Numbered from the stretch's first letter, positions 1-8,699 are shown. The stretch is 64,000 nucleotides of DNA from Adhaeribacter pallidiroseus (GCF_003340495.1 NZ_QASA01000001.1:682001-746000), one strand, 5' to 3'. Translations and numbers: made by a program. The notes: generated from the letters alone by a model not told the origin.

Positions 1-1268
1 TAAAATATAGGAGTGCGTGCCGGGCTGGGTGGCGGGCGAAAGGCGTTGTGCCGGGCCTTTGCCGTTCAGGGGCGTACGGTACAAGTAAGCCTGCGTGGCG
101 TTTTCCGGCGAGGCCATAAAATAAATCATTCCTTCGGGCTCGGCTACTTTTACAATTTCCATCACGTCGTAATTGCCGCGGGTTACCAGCGTTTCTTTTT
201 TGCCGTCCCGACTGATCCGGTATAAGTGACGCCAACCGTCTTTCTCGCTAGCCCACAAAAACTCCTGGCCATTTTTCAACCAATCCCAACCGCCATTGGT
301 GTATTTCTGATCCCAGGCGGGCAAAATATCAATCCAGGCAGCATCTTTTTCCTGGTAAATCGGGGTAACCTTACCGGTACCGGCCTGACCAATAAATAAC
401 CGGCTTTCGTTTTGTTTGCGGTTGAGCTGCTGCAAAATAACCTCGTTCGGGTTAGCCGTCCACTCGAGGCGCGGCACGTAGTGCTGGCGCGGGTCGCCGG
501 GAATTTGCAGCCAGGTGGTTTTGGCCGTAGCTATTTCTACGATCCCGATTTTATAAGGCGAAGGCGCCTGGCCAGCCACCGGGTATTCCACGGGCTGTAT
601 CTGCGAGTAAACCGAATCCGTCAGGTTGATCATGTAGTAATCTTTTACCTGGTTGGCATCAATCTGCCAGTAAGCAATTTTTTTGCCATCGGGGCTCCAC
701 CGGAAACCGTTCCGGCAGAAAAACTCTTCTTCGTAAGCCCAATCAAAAGTGCCGTTAATTAACTTGCGGGTGCCATCGGTGGTGAGGGGCTTGGTAGTTT
801 GGGTGCTTAAGTCTTCTACGTAAATATTATGCTGGCTCACGTAGGCCACCTGGTTGCCATCCGGCGAGAATTGCGCAAACATTAAACTGGCGGTTAGCTG
901 GTTCTTTCCGATTTGGGCTAAAGTTTGGTTTTTTAAATTGTACACCCAGTAATCGCCCCGGGTATGCTCCCGCCACACTTTGCGGGTATTGGTAAACAGT
1001 AAAATTTTTTGCTCATCCGGAGAAAATGCAAAGCTGCGAAACGCCAAAGGAGTTGTTTGTCCAACCGGAATTAACTTTTCCTGCGCCAGCATTACTTGTT
1101 TTTCGCGCCCCGGCAAGGTGAATCGAACAATATTGCCCTCTTCCTGTTGCACAAAGGCATTACCAGCTTTCAGCCAGGTTACAGTTCCGCTGTTTTGGGC
1201 CCAAGCCGGATGCATTTGGAAAGCTATGGCAAGCAGAAGTAACCATTTTTTAAAAATTTACCTTTCAT
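1..1268 (-). CDS. DPP-IV-like serine peptidase (S9B), N-terminal part, cut by window edge
   Basis: I read this frame directly. It opens with ATG at 1268 and stays open for 422 codons to the window edge. A signal peptide (MKGKFLKKWLLLLAIAF, ending near AWAQN) implies export to the periplasm. The body matches the N-terminal beta-propeller of dipeptidyl peptidase IV family proteins: FSPDGNQVAYV, a WAYEEEFFCRNGFRWSPDG segment, and later WLKNGQEFLWASEKDGWRHLY. The WVYEEE-type segment is the part that in DPP-IV binds the substrate N-terminus, here WAYEEE. The catalytic alpha/beta-hydrolase domain (Ser-Asp-His) lies outside the window, so activity cannot be judged. These enzymes remove N-terminal dipeptides, preferring Pro or Ala in position two. 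The call is strong for the family; substrate preference is inference. Confidence 0.85.
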
Positions 1269-1969
1269 GCAGTAAGATTAAGGGGGTATTTAGGGGCAAG
1301 TAAATGTTTTACTGGATAAGTATAAGCCTTCTTCTTGATTTTTTTCTGAAGTATTTGGTTCTGAATTTATTGCAAGGTTAAAATGTAGCTTTCAGGTTAT
1401 TCTGTCCATAAGTGTAGCCAAGCTGGCGTGCCTGCCATATAACTAAAACTTACCGGCTATGGCCTCTGGAGGGAGTAGGGTAGGGAGTAATACGGCTGCC
1501 GCCATAACCGGGAATATTTTAAATAATTTTTAAAAAAGATGCGCGTTTGTAACAAGCCCCGGCTAAATGTAACAAACCCATTGCCTATCACCAGCAATAC
1601 CAACACAAGAAACCGGTAAATTATTTTAATTCTAACCCTATTTTAAGGCCTTTGTTTACCAGAACTAACCCCTCTGCATTGGTAACAGAAATGGCAAAAA
1701 TCAGTTGGTAATACCGGCGAGTAAGTTAAGCCGGATAGGTAAACGGTTTCCGTTTGTAAAATGCAAGTGGTTAAAAATAAACTTTTCGGGTTAAATCTGG
1801 TTTGTTTTTGCAACAAGGTTTGTAACGGGTTTAGGTAAAATCTACCAGAGTCGCCGCGCGTATCAGGGCTAGAGCACTGAAGAATATTTTGCCTTTTTTT
1901 TAATTAAAACTTTAACTAGTGAGCCGCTAATAAACCAGTAATTAGTAGTTTATCTAAAAAACAAATAGC
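1269..1969. other. Intergenic region between divergent genes, nothing recognised
   Basis: About 700 bases separate the peptidase (leftward) from the SDR gene (rightward). Both promoters should lie here, but I found no TAnnTTTG element at a convincing distance from either start. There are no open frames with coding character and no clear hairpins. Confidence 0.5.
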
Positions 1970-2584
1970 ATGAAAATAGTTGTATTGGGTGCTACCGGTA
2001 CCATCGGCAAAGCCGTAGCGCAGTTATTTCGGGAAAAAGGCCATGAAGTTATTGCCGCTTCGCGGTCTTCGACGCCAGCCGTGGATATTGCTAATCCAGC
2101 CAGCATTCCGGCTTTTTTTGAACAGGTAGGTGAAGTAGATGCCATTGTTAGTGCGGCGGGCAGTGCGGCCTTTGTGGCCCTACCGGACCTGACCGAAGAA
2201 CAAATTCAGTTGAGTTTAACGAGCAAACTCATGGGGCAGATTAATATGGTACGGCATGGCTTACCCAAACTGCGCCCCAAGGGGGTAGCCGTAATTACCG
2301 GTGGTTTTCTGGCGTATGCGCCTGCGCCTAAAACCAGTATGATTGCCATGGTGAATGCCGGCCTGGAAGGTTTTACCAAAGCCGCCGCTTTGGATTTAAC
2401 TGATGGTCGCCGGGTGGTTATTGTGCACCCGCCTTGGGTAGCCGAAACCGCCGAGCAATTAGGAATGGACCCCACGCCCTGGCCCAATGCGGCTAAAACC
2501 GCCGAAGCTTACCTGGCAGCCGTAGAAAGTTCGCAGAATGGGGTACCGGTTTTTGTAGAAGGCTATGCTCCCGGTGATATTTGA
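1970..2584 (+). CDS. Short-chain dehydrogenase/reductase, small atypical type
   Basis: A 204-residue Rossmann-fold protein with the nucleotide-binding motif GATGTIGKAV at residues 8-17 and the NAG-like segment VSAAGSAAF near residue 60. It resembles the small SDR group typified by the conserved domain PRK07578, which is about 200 residues long. The usual catalytic Tyr-x3-Lys is not visible: the matching stretch reads TSMIAMVNAGLEGFTKA, as in that group. It is probably an NAD(P)-dependent oxidoreductase of unknown substrate, or a nucleotide-binding protein without classical SDR chemistry. It stands alone and is followed directly by an intrinsic terminator, so it is likely monocistronic. The start at 1970 puts the glycine motif at the expected distance from the N-terminus. 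Confidence 0.85.
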   Translation: MKIVVLGATGTIGKAVAQLFREKGHEVIAASRSSTPAVDIANPASIPAFFEQVGEVDAIVSAAGSAAFVALPDLTEEQIQLSLTSKLMGQINMVRHGLPKLRPKGVAVITGGFLAYAPAPKTSMIAMVNAGLEGFTKAAALDLTDGRRVVIVHPPWVAETAEQLGMDPTPWPNAAKTAEAYLAAVESSQNGVPVFVEGYAPGDI

Positions 2585-2595
2585 AAAACTGAAAG

Positions 2596-2626
2596 ACTGC
2601 TCCGGAACAAGGAGCAGTTTTGTTTT
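2596..2626 (+). terminator. Intrinsic terminator after the SDR gene
   Basis: A perfect 8-bp stem, ACTGCTCC (2596-2603) with GGAGCAGT (2611-2618), has a 7-base loop and is followed by a T-rich tract to 2626. It begins 11 bases after the stop codon. Confidence 0.8.
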
Positions 2627-2763
2627 ATGAATTTTCCTTACGTTTCGGTGTGTTTTGTTTAGCAAGAGAGCGGCAGGTATTACCTTACCCGCCGAAGCAC
2701 CCGCTATTCTATAAACCGACTACTAAGAGCAACTCGTAACGCCCGCAGCATCTAGGGAAAAAT

Positions 2764-3333
2764 CTACTCAATTACTAGGTCGTATTTAACGAGTAAACCG
2801 CTTAAACCCGCCGCGGAGAATTTGGTTTTTTTTGCGGTATTTAGCTCTAAATCAATCGCGTAATTATAAGCCGTCCGGAAGTCGGTTTTGGTGAGATTGG
2901 TACGGTTAAACAAGGTTTGGTATAAGTCGCAATTTAAAAACGCCGCTTCGCTCAAATCGCATTCGGCAAAGTTAGCTTCTTTAATGCTGCACGTATCGAA
3001 AATAGTTTTTTTTAATTTTTTGCCCACGTAGGCCGTATAATCCAGGTTGCAGTGGTAAAAAGAAACGGCAAACAAAAAATCAGCGCAGCGGCTAAAGTTC
3101 AAACCCAGCAACTTGGAGTTCCGAAAGGCTACCGTTTGCAGTTTCGCCTGGTCTAGTTTAACTAAACCCAGGTTACAGGTCTCGAAAGTACAATCAACAA
3201 ACAAAGCCCCGGCAAAAAGGCTTTCGGCAAAATTGCAGTTTTTAAACGTACAGGCATTAAACTCCGTACCCGCCAGCTTCTTTCCCGAAAAATCAATTTT
3301 ATCAAAGAGTTCTTCTTCGTGCAGTAATTTCAT
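2764..3333 (-). CDS. Pentapeptide-repeat protein
   Basis: A 189-residue protein built almost entirely of A(D/N)LxX-type pentapeptides, for example TEFNACTFKNCNFAESLFAG and later AEFNACTFK-like units around residues 20-150. Such repeats fold as a right-handed quadrilateral beta-helix. The best known members (Qnr, MfpA) mimic DNA and protect gyrase, but most are of unknown role; nothing here singles out a Qnr. There is no signal peptide or membrane segment, so it is probably cytoplasmic. It is monocistronic, with a good Bacteroidota -7 element just upstream of the start at 3333. Family call is firm; function unknown. Confidence 0.85.
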   Translation of the reverse strand: MKLLHEEELFDKIDFSGKKLAGTEFNACTFKNCNFAESLFAGALFVDCTFETCNLGLVKLDQAKLQTVAFRNSKLLGLNFSRCADFLFAVSFYHCNLDYTAYVGKKLKKTIFDTCSIKEANFAECDLSEAAFLNCDLYQTLFNRTNLTKTDFRTAYNYAIDLELNTAKKTKFSAAGLSGLLVKYDLVIE

Positions 3334-3351
3334 AAGCGCGTTTTAGGTCCG

Positions 3352-3359
3352 CAAACTTA
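3352..3359 (-). promoter_or_regulatory. Bacteroidota -7 promoter element for the pentapeptide-repeat gene
   Basis: On the minus strand the sequence reads TAAGTTTG, a full match to the TAnnTTTG -7 consensus of Bacteroidota housekeeping promoters. It lies 19 bases upstream of the ATG at 3333, giving a short leader. A clear -33 TTG is not present at the ideal distance. Confidence 0.45.
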
Positions 3360-3479
3360 TGGGTTTTATTTTTTTGGAGTAGCTTTTAAAAGGAGAAATT
3401 TAGGTACAGCGGCTATTTAGAAGGCAAAGCAAATATAGATAAAGCCAACTAGTCGAAGCTTGTAGCTGGTTTCAACTAT

Positions 3480-3502
3480 GGCGCGGAAGTTACTTCCGTG
3501 CC
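3480..3502 (+). repeat. REP-like palindrome, copy 1 (RAYT-associated)
   Basis: A 23-base imperfect palindrome whose core is GGAAGTTACTTCC with GGCGC/GTGCC outer arms. It is preceded by a GTAG tetranucleotide at 3462-3465, the type of mark that sits beside REP hairpins recognised by REP-associated tyrosine transposases. It lies just downstream of the transposase gene at 3520-4071. The same sequence recurs at 4156 and, inverted, at 4297. Confidence 0.75.
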
Positions 3503-3519
3503 TTTCTCTATTAACCAGA

Positions 3520-4071
3520 CTATTCCATAAACTTTATTGGTAATAAACCTTTCCCACTAGCATAATCCAAAGCGCTGCTGTATACATAATGTTCGGCTTC
3601 GGCTACCATCCCAGCTTTTACGGGATTCTGATGTATATAATCCAGACAGCGTTGCTGTTTGCTGTTATCCAGAAGCGCAACCGGGTGATATTGGTTTTGC
3701 CAGAATTGGTATTTCTGGTGTTTGCTGCTACTTTCCGCCGCTTTTTGAAAAATAGCCAGCATCCATTCTTTTCGGCTTTCCTGCTCGTTCGCCTGAATGG
3801 CTCGAATTAAGGCAACGGAAGTATATTTTTTAAAATCCCGGATAATATTGTTTAACGGTTCTTGCCCGGTGGTTCCTAAAGCCAAATGCAAGTGGTTCGA
3901 CATAATAACCCAAGCGTATACTTCCAGTCCTTTCTTTTGCTGGCAATATTGTAAACTTTCTATTAGTAAGTCATTGTATTCGCGACGGGTAAATACATCC
4001 ACCCAATGCACCACGGCAAAAGTGATAAAGTAGATTTTATCGGCATCCCGTATTTTGTACTTTTCACTCAT
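3520..4071 (-). CDS. REP-associated tyrosine transposase (IS200-like Y1 fold)
   Basis: A 183-residue Y1-transposase-fold protein. The HUH metal-binding motif is visible as VIMSNHLHLAL (His-Leu-His near residue 62). The C-terminal segment DYIHQNPVKAGMV followed by YVYSSALDY is characteristic of the REP-associated tyrosine transposase (RAYT) family rather than of autonomous IS200/IS605 TnpA. RAYTs cleave and join single-stranded DNA at hairpin (REP) sequences through a tyrosine. The gene is flanked by two direct copies of the palindrome (3480 and 4156), with a third, inverted, copy at 4297, which supports a domesticated REP/RAYT module. It appears intact. No partner tnpB or IS ends are visible. 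Confidence 0.88.
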   Translation of the reverse strand: MSEKYKIRDADKIYFITFAVVHWVDVFTRREYNDLLIESLQYCQQKKGLEVYAWVIMSNHLHLALGTTGQEPLNNIIRDFKKYTSVALIRAIQANEQESRKEWMLAIFQKAAESSSKHQKYQFWQNQYHPVALLDNSKQQRCLDYIHQNPVKAGMVAEAEHYVYSSALDYASGKGLLPIKFME

Positions 4072-4155
4072 GCTTGCCAGACAAAGCCTGTTTGGGTCTT
4101 AGTTCTCCGTGATTCGGAAGATACGTTTAGGAAGGCACTACTGTAGCTCCATTAT

Positions 4156-4178
4156 GGCGCGGAAGTTACTTCCGTGAC
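4156..4178 (+). repeat. REP-like palindrome, copy 2
   Basis: This copy shares the first 21 bases of the 3480 copy and ends GTGAC instead of GTGCC. It is again preceded by GTAG (4143-4146) within a similar TGTAGCT...ATGG context. It lies upstream of the transposase gene and pairs with the inverted copy at 4297. Confidence 0.75.
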
Positions 4179-4296
4179 TAACTATAAAATAACAGGATAA
4201 ATAGCATAAAAATAAGGAGGAACGGTTGTTAATCCAAGTAGGAAAAAGAATAAAGAGGTACTTATTTCCCGCTGATTAGGAAGGCTCGTTTAATAA

Positions 4297-4319
4297 GGCA
4301 CGGAAGTAACTTCCGCGCC
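4297..4319 (-). repeat. REP-like palindrome, copy 3 (inverted)
   Basis: On the minus strand this matches copy 1 exactly over the palindrome and a few bases on each side (CTATGG before, TT after). It lies 34 bases beyond the stop codon of the reverse transcriptase. Copies 2 and 3 face each other 118 bases apart, the inverted pairing seen in BIME-type REP doublets. Confidence 0.75.
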
Positions 4320-4353
4320 ATAGAAGGATTAATTAAACAATAAAATCAATCGA

Positions 4354-6465
4354 CTATATTATGATGTTTTTTATATTCCAATTAAAATTACAAAGTTCTT
4401 CTATAGATTGTTTTTCTTTTCCTATTAAATCTTTAAGCTCATTAAATGTAATTAAGCTTCTTATATTTCCAACTTTGTCATATGAATGTGCTTCGGTTCT
4501 TTGGTTTCTTTTTTCATTTATTTCTATCCAATACCTATTGCAAATTGGTAATATGTACTCGATTCTATTAGAATTTAAATTAGAGCCATATTCTAAAGTT
4601 TTAAATCCTATTTTAAGGCACTTGCATATTTTATCAAATATCAAGTTGTTTACTAAATTTAAATTTAACAATGATTTAGAGGCATCTATATCTGCAGATT
4701 TAACAAATATTAGGAATGAATTTAGTAGTTCCTCATACATTTCCTGTTCATGCCATATTAATGGGTTGAAAAACGCTTCAGGGTTCATTATTCCCCATTT
4801 GTCTTTCAATGTATGATGAATAATATCTAACGGCTGTTTTGTTAAGATATACCTAATATAATCGTTTTGGTCTGAATTGTATTTTAAACCCACAATGTAA
4901 GCTACATCACTAAACAATAAATATAATCCTTGTAGTGAAATTAAGTTGTTTTTATTTTCAAGCAACTTAGTTGCAAAAAATTTTCTAAATGATGGATCTT
5001 TTGATATGATAAATTTATAATTATTTAATTCTCTTTCAATAAAATAGTTGTCTAGGCTATTAGAGATCAAAATTAATTCTATTTTGTTGTTTTGGAATAA
5101 CCATCGTACCATGTAAAACCTCACTAACCAATGTCTATGATTGCCATTAATATACCGTGAGTAAATTGATTCATTAAAAGGAATATCAGGGAAATGCTTA
5201 AATATCAAAGCTATTAAGTGATGAAATAATATATGTTCATCATTAATTAAAGATTCCAAAAAGTATATTACATCCTTATCTAAGGCAAAATGCTTTTTAA
5301 AGTAGAATAGTACACCATCAAAATGAGTTAGAATGAAAACGTAATTTTTAATCAGAGTTATTTTTACTTCATTATCTTGATTTAATTTATATAACGAAAA
5401 ACTAATAAGTGATTTATCTAAGTAGATTTCTGATGAATTTTCATTAAAGCAGTTTAGAAATCGATCTCTAAGTTTTTTATGTGTTTTAGATTTAAGTTTA
5501 CCAGCTTCTTTACCGATTGTTAGTTCATAAAATTCTTTAGATATTGATGAAAATTTATTGTTTTGTAAATTTAACTCTTTATCTATATCGGTGATTTCCT
5601 TTATAAGGACTTTGCTTCCTTGAGGGATCAGACCCAAATCGCGTGAAAATAGATCCAGAGCTGCTATTATTTTTTGACTTGAAATCCTGTCTTTAGCAAA
5701 GATCCTTATATCATCTACATATCTAATATATTTAAATTGAACATTCTTAATTCTTAAAACTTCTAAATCTAAATGCATTAAATATAAATCAGCTAAAAAG
5801 GGGGAACTTAATGGTCCTTGGGGAATACCGTGTTTGCTATTGAAAGTCGAATGATTAGAATCAGCTGTCCAAGTTTCTAAACAATCAGCTAATAAATTTA
5901 ATATTTGTTTTTCTATCTTATAATTGTTTTCGAGAATTTGACATAAGATATTGTGATCTATTGTGTCGAAAAATGAAGCTATATCAAATTCACTTAGATA
6001 TTTATAACCTTCATTAAAGTATGTTTTAGAAACATCATTAAACCTTTTCCAACGAGTTTTCCAAGATTTATAAAAGAAGGCTCTATCACTAGGGCGAGCT
6101 GTTGAAGTATTTATTATATTACCAAAGATTACACTATTATAGAACGGGGCAATTTTATCATATGCATTGTCAGCAATTATATTAACTATTGCTTGATAAA
6201 CTAATAAGTCAATAAAATTTAGCATTGACAATGGCCTAACCAAATTGTCTTTTTTAGGAATAAAAATTTTATGGCATTTTTCTGGTCTATAGATTCCTCG
6301 TTTTATATGATTTATTATATTCTCAATATTCTCATCTAAAAAGTATCCAAAGATTCTTAAATCATCATAATAGATGGTTTTATAAAAAGTTTTTGAGGCT
6401 GTTTTTAATCTGGAGTAAGCTAATTGAAAATTGTCTATACTTAAAAATGCCTGAAACTGAATCAT
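4354..6465 (-). CDS. Reverse transcriptase with long helical C-terminus, candidate defence RT (Abi/DRT/UG-like)
   Basis: A 703-residue protein with a complete RT palm. Visible motifs are the fingers motif IPKKDNLVRPLSMLNFIDL (residues 69-87), the first catalytic Asp in SEFDIASFFDTIDH (158-171), GIPQGPLSSPFLADLYL (213-229), and the catalytic box YIRYVDDIRIF (246-256) with YVDD at 249-252. There is no group II intron maturase or endonuclease domain, no DGR-type context and no msr/msd-like retron structure that I can recognise. Residues from about 290 to 703 show no known catalytic motif and look helix-rich, as in Abi-type RTs with HEAT-like repeats. The gene is far more A/T-rich than its neighbours and lies beside a RAYT/REP module, both signs of acquisition. 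RT activity is strongly supported; a phage-defence role is inference, and the subclass is undetermined. Confidence 0.85.
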   Translation of the reverse strand: MIQFQAFLSIDNFQLAYSRLKTASKTFYKTIYYDDLRIFGYFLDENIENIINHIKRGIYRPEKCHKIFIPKKDNLVRPLSMLNFIDLLVYQAIVNIIADNAYDKIAPFYNSVIFGNIINTSTARPSDRAFFYKSWKTRWKRFNDVSKTYFNEGYKYLSEFDIASFFDTIDHNILCQILENNYKIEKQILNLLADCLETWTADSNHSTFNSKHGIPQGPLSSPFLADLYLMHLDLEVLRIKNVQFKYIRYVDDIRIFAKDRISSQKIIAALDLFSRDLGLIPQGSKVLIKEITDIDKELNLQNNKFSSISKEFYELTIGKEAGKLKSKTHKKLRDRFLNCFNENSSEIYLDKSLISFSLYKLNQDNEVKITLIKNYVFILTHFDGVLFYFKKHFALDKDVIYFLESLINDEHILFHHLIALIFKHFPDIPFNESIYSRYINGNHRHWLVRFYMVRWLFQNNKIELILISNSLDNYFIERELNNYKFIISKDPSFRKFFATKLLENKNNLISLQGLYLLFSDVAYIVGLKYNSDQNDYIRYILTKQPLDIIHHTLKDKWGIMNPEAFFNPLIWHEQEMYEELLNSFLIFVKSADIDASKSLLNLNLVNNLIFDKICKCLKIGFKTLEYGSNLNSNRIEYILPICNRYWIEINEKRNQRTEAHSYDKVGNIRSLITFNELKDLIGKEKQSIEELCNFNWNIKNIII

Positions 6466-7048
6466 TTATATTTTATATTGACTTAATTGTTTTTACCAAT
6501 CTAATTAATATTCCTAAATTTGTATATGTATTTTTAAAATATATTTATCAATTTATATGAATGTCATATTAGTTGAGAATTTTTATTTTAACCTGCTTCT
6601 GACATCAATCAACCCCAAAACTGAAGTTTAGCATAAGCCTCTTGCGAATATTTGTGGTGTTCTAAAACGCACACGCATCTATTTCCGCAAACCATCGCGC
6701 TGCCCAATCAGCCGCTTTACACCCAGCAGGACCGTTTACCAGTTAAATTTTATAAATAAGTTAATCTAGCTCGTGCCAAGGCTTATTTTCCGGTATCGTT
6801 GCCGGTAGAATCGGTATCGTTACCGGTAAAAAATGCGGCTTTAAGCTCTTTTTGGTAGTTATTATCATCTATATTAGCAAATAAACAATACTATTTACCG
6901 GATTAAACTGCCCGGAAAAAAGCTAATTTCTTGGCTTAAGGCCGGGAGCTATTGATTGATTTTTGATTTTCCGGGAGTTACTGATTCAACCGTAAGATCA
7001 GACTTGGCAGTTTGTTTTCCGGCATTTATTTAAAAAACTAAAGACACC
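6466..7048. other. Intergenic region: RT upstream segment and uxaB leader
   Basis: The first 125 bases continue the A/T-rich composition of the RT gene, including a small palindrome ATATGA-ATG-TCATAT at 6555-6569. The composition changes abruptly near 6590. The rest is the leader of uxaB and contains the paired operator candidates at 6790-6825. No supported gene lies here, though the A/T-rich segment directly upstream of the RT is where several defence RTs carry a non-coding RNA. Confidence 0.5.
6790..6825 (+). promoter_or_regulatory. Paired palindromic operator candidate upstream of uxaB
   Basis: Two direct copies, 21 bases apart, of a short palindrome: CGGTATCGTTGCCG at 6791-6804 and CGGTATCGTTACCG at 6812-6825. 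The second has perfect CGGTA/TACCG arms around TCGT. The size, symmetry and central CG-containing core resemble LacI-family operators, which control hexuronate genes in many bacteria. It lies about 220 bases before the uxaB start. The binding protein is not encoded in the window. Confidence 0.45.
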
Positions 7049-8569
7049 ATGATTTTAAATCAGGAAAATTTAAAAAATATCGCCCCGACGAACGTGCAGG
7101 TTCCCACTGCAGACTCCCGGCAGCTGCCCGAAAAAGTATTGCAGTTTGGTACCGGCGTTTTGCTGCGCGGCTTACCCGATTATTTTATTCACCAGGCCAA
7201 CCAGGCCGGTATGTTTAACGGCCGCATCGTGGTGGTAAAATCCACGGACCACGGCGACACCAGTGCTTTCGAGCAGCAGGATAATTTGTATACGCTTTGT
7301 GTGCGGGGTATTGAAAACGGACAAACCGTAGAAGAAAATATTATTTGTTCGGCCATTAGCCGGGTAGTTTCGGCAAGCACCCAATGGCCCGAAATTTTAA
7401 AATTTGCGGCCAGTCCTGATTTAACCGTAGTCATATCCAATACCACCGAAGTAGGCATTCAACTGGTAGAAGATTCTATTCAGGCCCAGCTGCCCGTTTC
7501 TTTTCCCGGCAAATTAGTAGCGGTTTTGCGGGCCCGGTACCAGGCTTTTGCCGGCGACCCGAGTAAAGGTTTAGTTATTGTGCCCACCGAACTGATTCCG
7601 GACAACGGTACCAAACTAAAAGATATCGTGTACCAACTCGCGCAGCAACTCGAAGCAGAACCCGGTTTCCGGAAATGGCTGGATACCAGCATTATATTCT
7701 GCAATACCCTCGTGGACCGCATTGTGCCGGGCAAACCCGATCCGGAAAAACTAGCGGCCCTGGAGCAAGAGCTGGGTTACCACGACGAACTGCTCACCAT
7801 GTCGGAGGTATACCGGTTGTGGGCCATTGCGGGCGATGAAAAGGTGCAAGAAGTATTGTCGTTTGCGCCAGTAGATGCCGGAATTATTATTGCCCCGGAT
7901 ATTGATATCTATCGGGAGTTAAAGCTACGACTTTTAAACGGCACGCACACTTTAAGCTGCGGGGTAGCTTTTCTGGCCAACCAGGTAACCGTGAAGCAAG
8001 CCATGGGGCAGGAGTTGGTAGCGGGTTTTATCAGCAGCTTAATGCAAAACGAAATAGCGCCGGCCATTCCGTACCCGGTAGAACCCGCCGTTTCCCTCGA
8101 TTTTTCCCGGAAAGTACTCGACCGGTTCCGGAATCCGCACTTGGAACACCAGTGGCTCAGTATTACTATGAATTATACTTCGAAATTAAAAATGCGGGTA
8201 ATTCCGGTTTTATTAAAGTATTACGAATTGTTTAACCAGGTGCCGCAACAAATAGCGTTTGGCTTTGCGGCGTATCTGCAGTTTATGCGGGCAACCAGTA
8301 TAGAAAACAATAAGTATTATGGTAAGCTGGCCGGAGAAAAATACCTGATTAACGATGATCAGGCCTTGCTTTTACATACGTATTGGCAGCAAGCTACACC
8401 AGCGGTGGTAACTCAACAAGCTTTGCAGAACCCGGATTTATGGGGAGCGGATCTAACAACTTTACCTGGTTTTGCCCCGACGGTTGCTGCTTACTTAACG
8501 CAAATTCAGGAAGCAGGTATAGCGCAAGCGTTGCAGCACGTAGTCGCTAAAAAAACAGTGGTCTCGTAA
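7049..8569 (+). CDS. uxaB: Tagaturonate reductase (altronate oxidoreductase)
   Basis: A 506-residue mannitol-dehydrogenase-family protein. It would catalyse NADH-dependent reduction of D-tagaturonate to D-altronate in the galacturonate branch of hexuronate catabolism, in the cytoplasm. The N-terminal dinucleotide-binding segment reads VLQFGTGVLLRGLPDYF (residues 30-46), followed by VVVKSTDHGD and the conserved VISNTTEVGI (about 128-137). The later NTLVDRIVPGKP and LRLLNGTHTLS segments are hallmarks of the family's catalytic half. Length is slightly above the typical 480-500. It is followed 130 bases later by uxaC, which makes its substrate. The altronate dehydratase gene (uxaA) is not in the window. 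A paired operator candidate lies upstream. Confidence 0.92.
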   Translation: MILNQENLKNIAPTNVQVPTADSRQLPEKVLQFGTGVLLRGLPDYFIHQANQAGMFNGRIVVVKSTDHGDTSAFEQQDNLYTLCVRGIENGQTVEENIICSAISRVVSASTQWPEILKFAASPDLTVVISNTTEVGIQLVEDSIQAQLPVSFPGKLVAVLRARYQAFAGDPSKGLVIVPTELIPDNGTKLKDIVYQLAQQLEAEPGFRKWLDTSIIFCNTLVDRIVPGKPDPEKLAALEQELGYHDELLTMSEVYRLWAIAGDEKVQEVLSFAPVDAGIIIAPDIDIYRELKLRLLNGTHTLSCGVAFLANQVTVKQAMGQELVAGFISSLMQNEIAPAIPYPVEPAVSLDFSRKVLDRFRNPHLEHQWLSITMNYTSKLKMRVIPVLLKYYELFNQVPQQIAFGFAAYLQFMRATSIENNKYYGKLAGEKYLINDDQALLLHTYWQQATPAVVTQQALQNPDLWGADLTTLPGFAPTVAAYLTQIQEAGIAQALQHVVAKKTVVS

Positions 8570-8699
8570 AAAAGTAAACCAAAGATAAACCGGAACACCG
8601 GTGGGCAAAAGTGGCGCTACTCTTCGCAACTGTTTGGTTGGTAGGGAGAAGCGAATACAGCATTAAATTTAAAAAAAAGTAAATTTTATCCCAAAAAGC

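Noticed and set aside
13-1303. Plus-strand open frames at 13-225, 412-762 and 980-1303
   Set aside because: They overlap the clear DPP-IV-like gene on the minus strand and have no recognisable protein character.
4354-6465. Retron or group II intron for the RT gene
   Set aside because: No maturase or HNH domain, no intron domain V-like hairpin beside it, and no msr/msd-like inverted repeats seen; motif spacing and the long C-terminus fit Abi/UG types better.
6663-6757. A plus-strand stretch reading like a protein C-terminus (LPNQPLYTQQDRLPV and a stop)
   Set aside because: No start, no homology I recognise and no continuation upstream; could be a relic, but not supportable.
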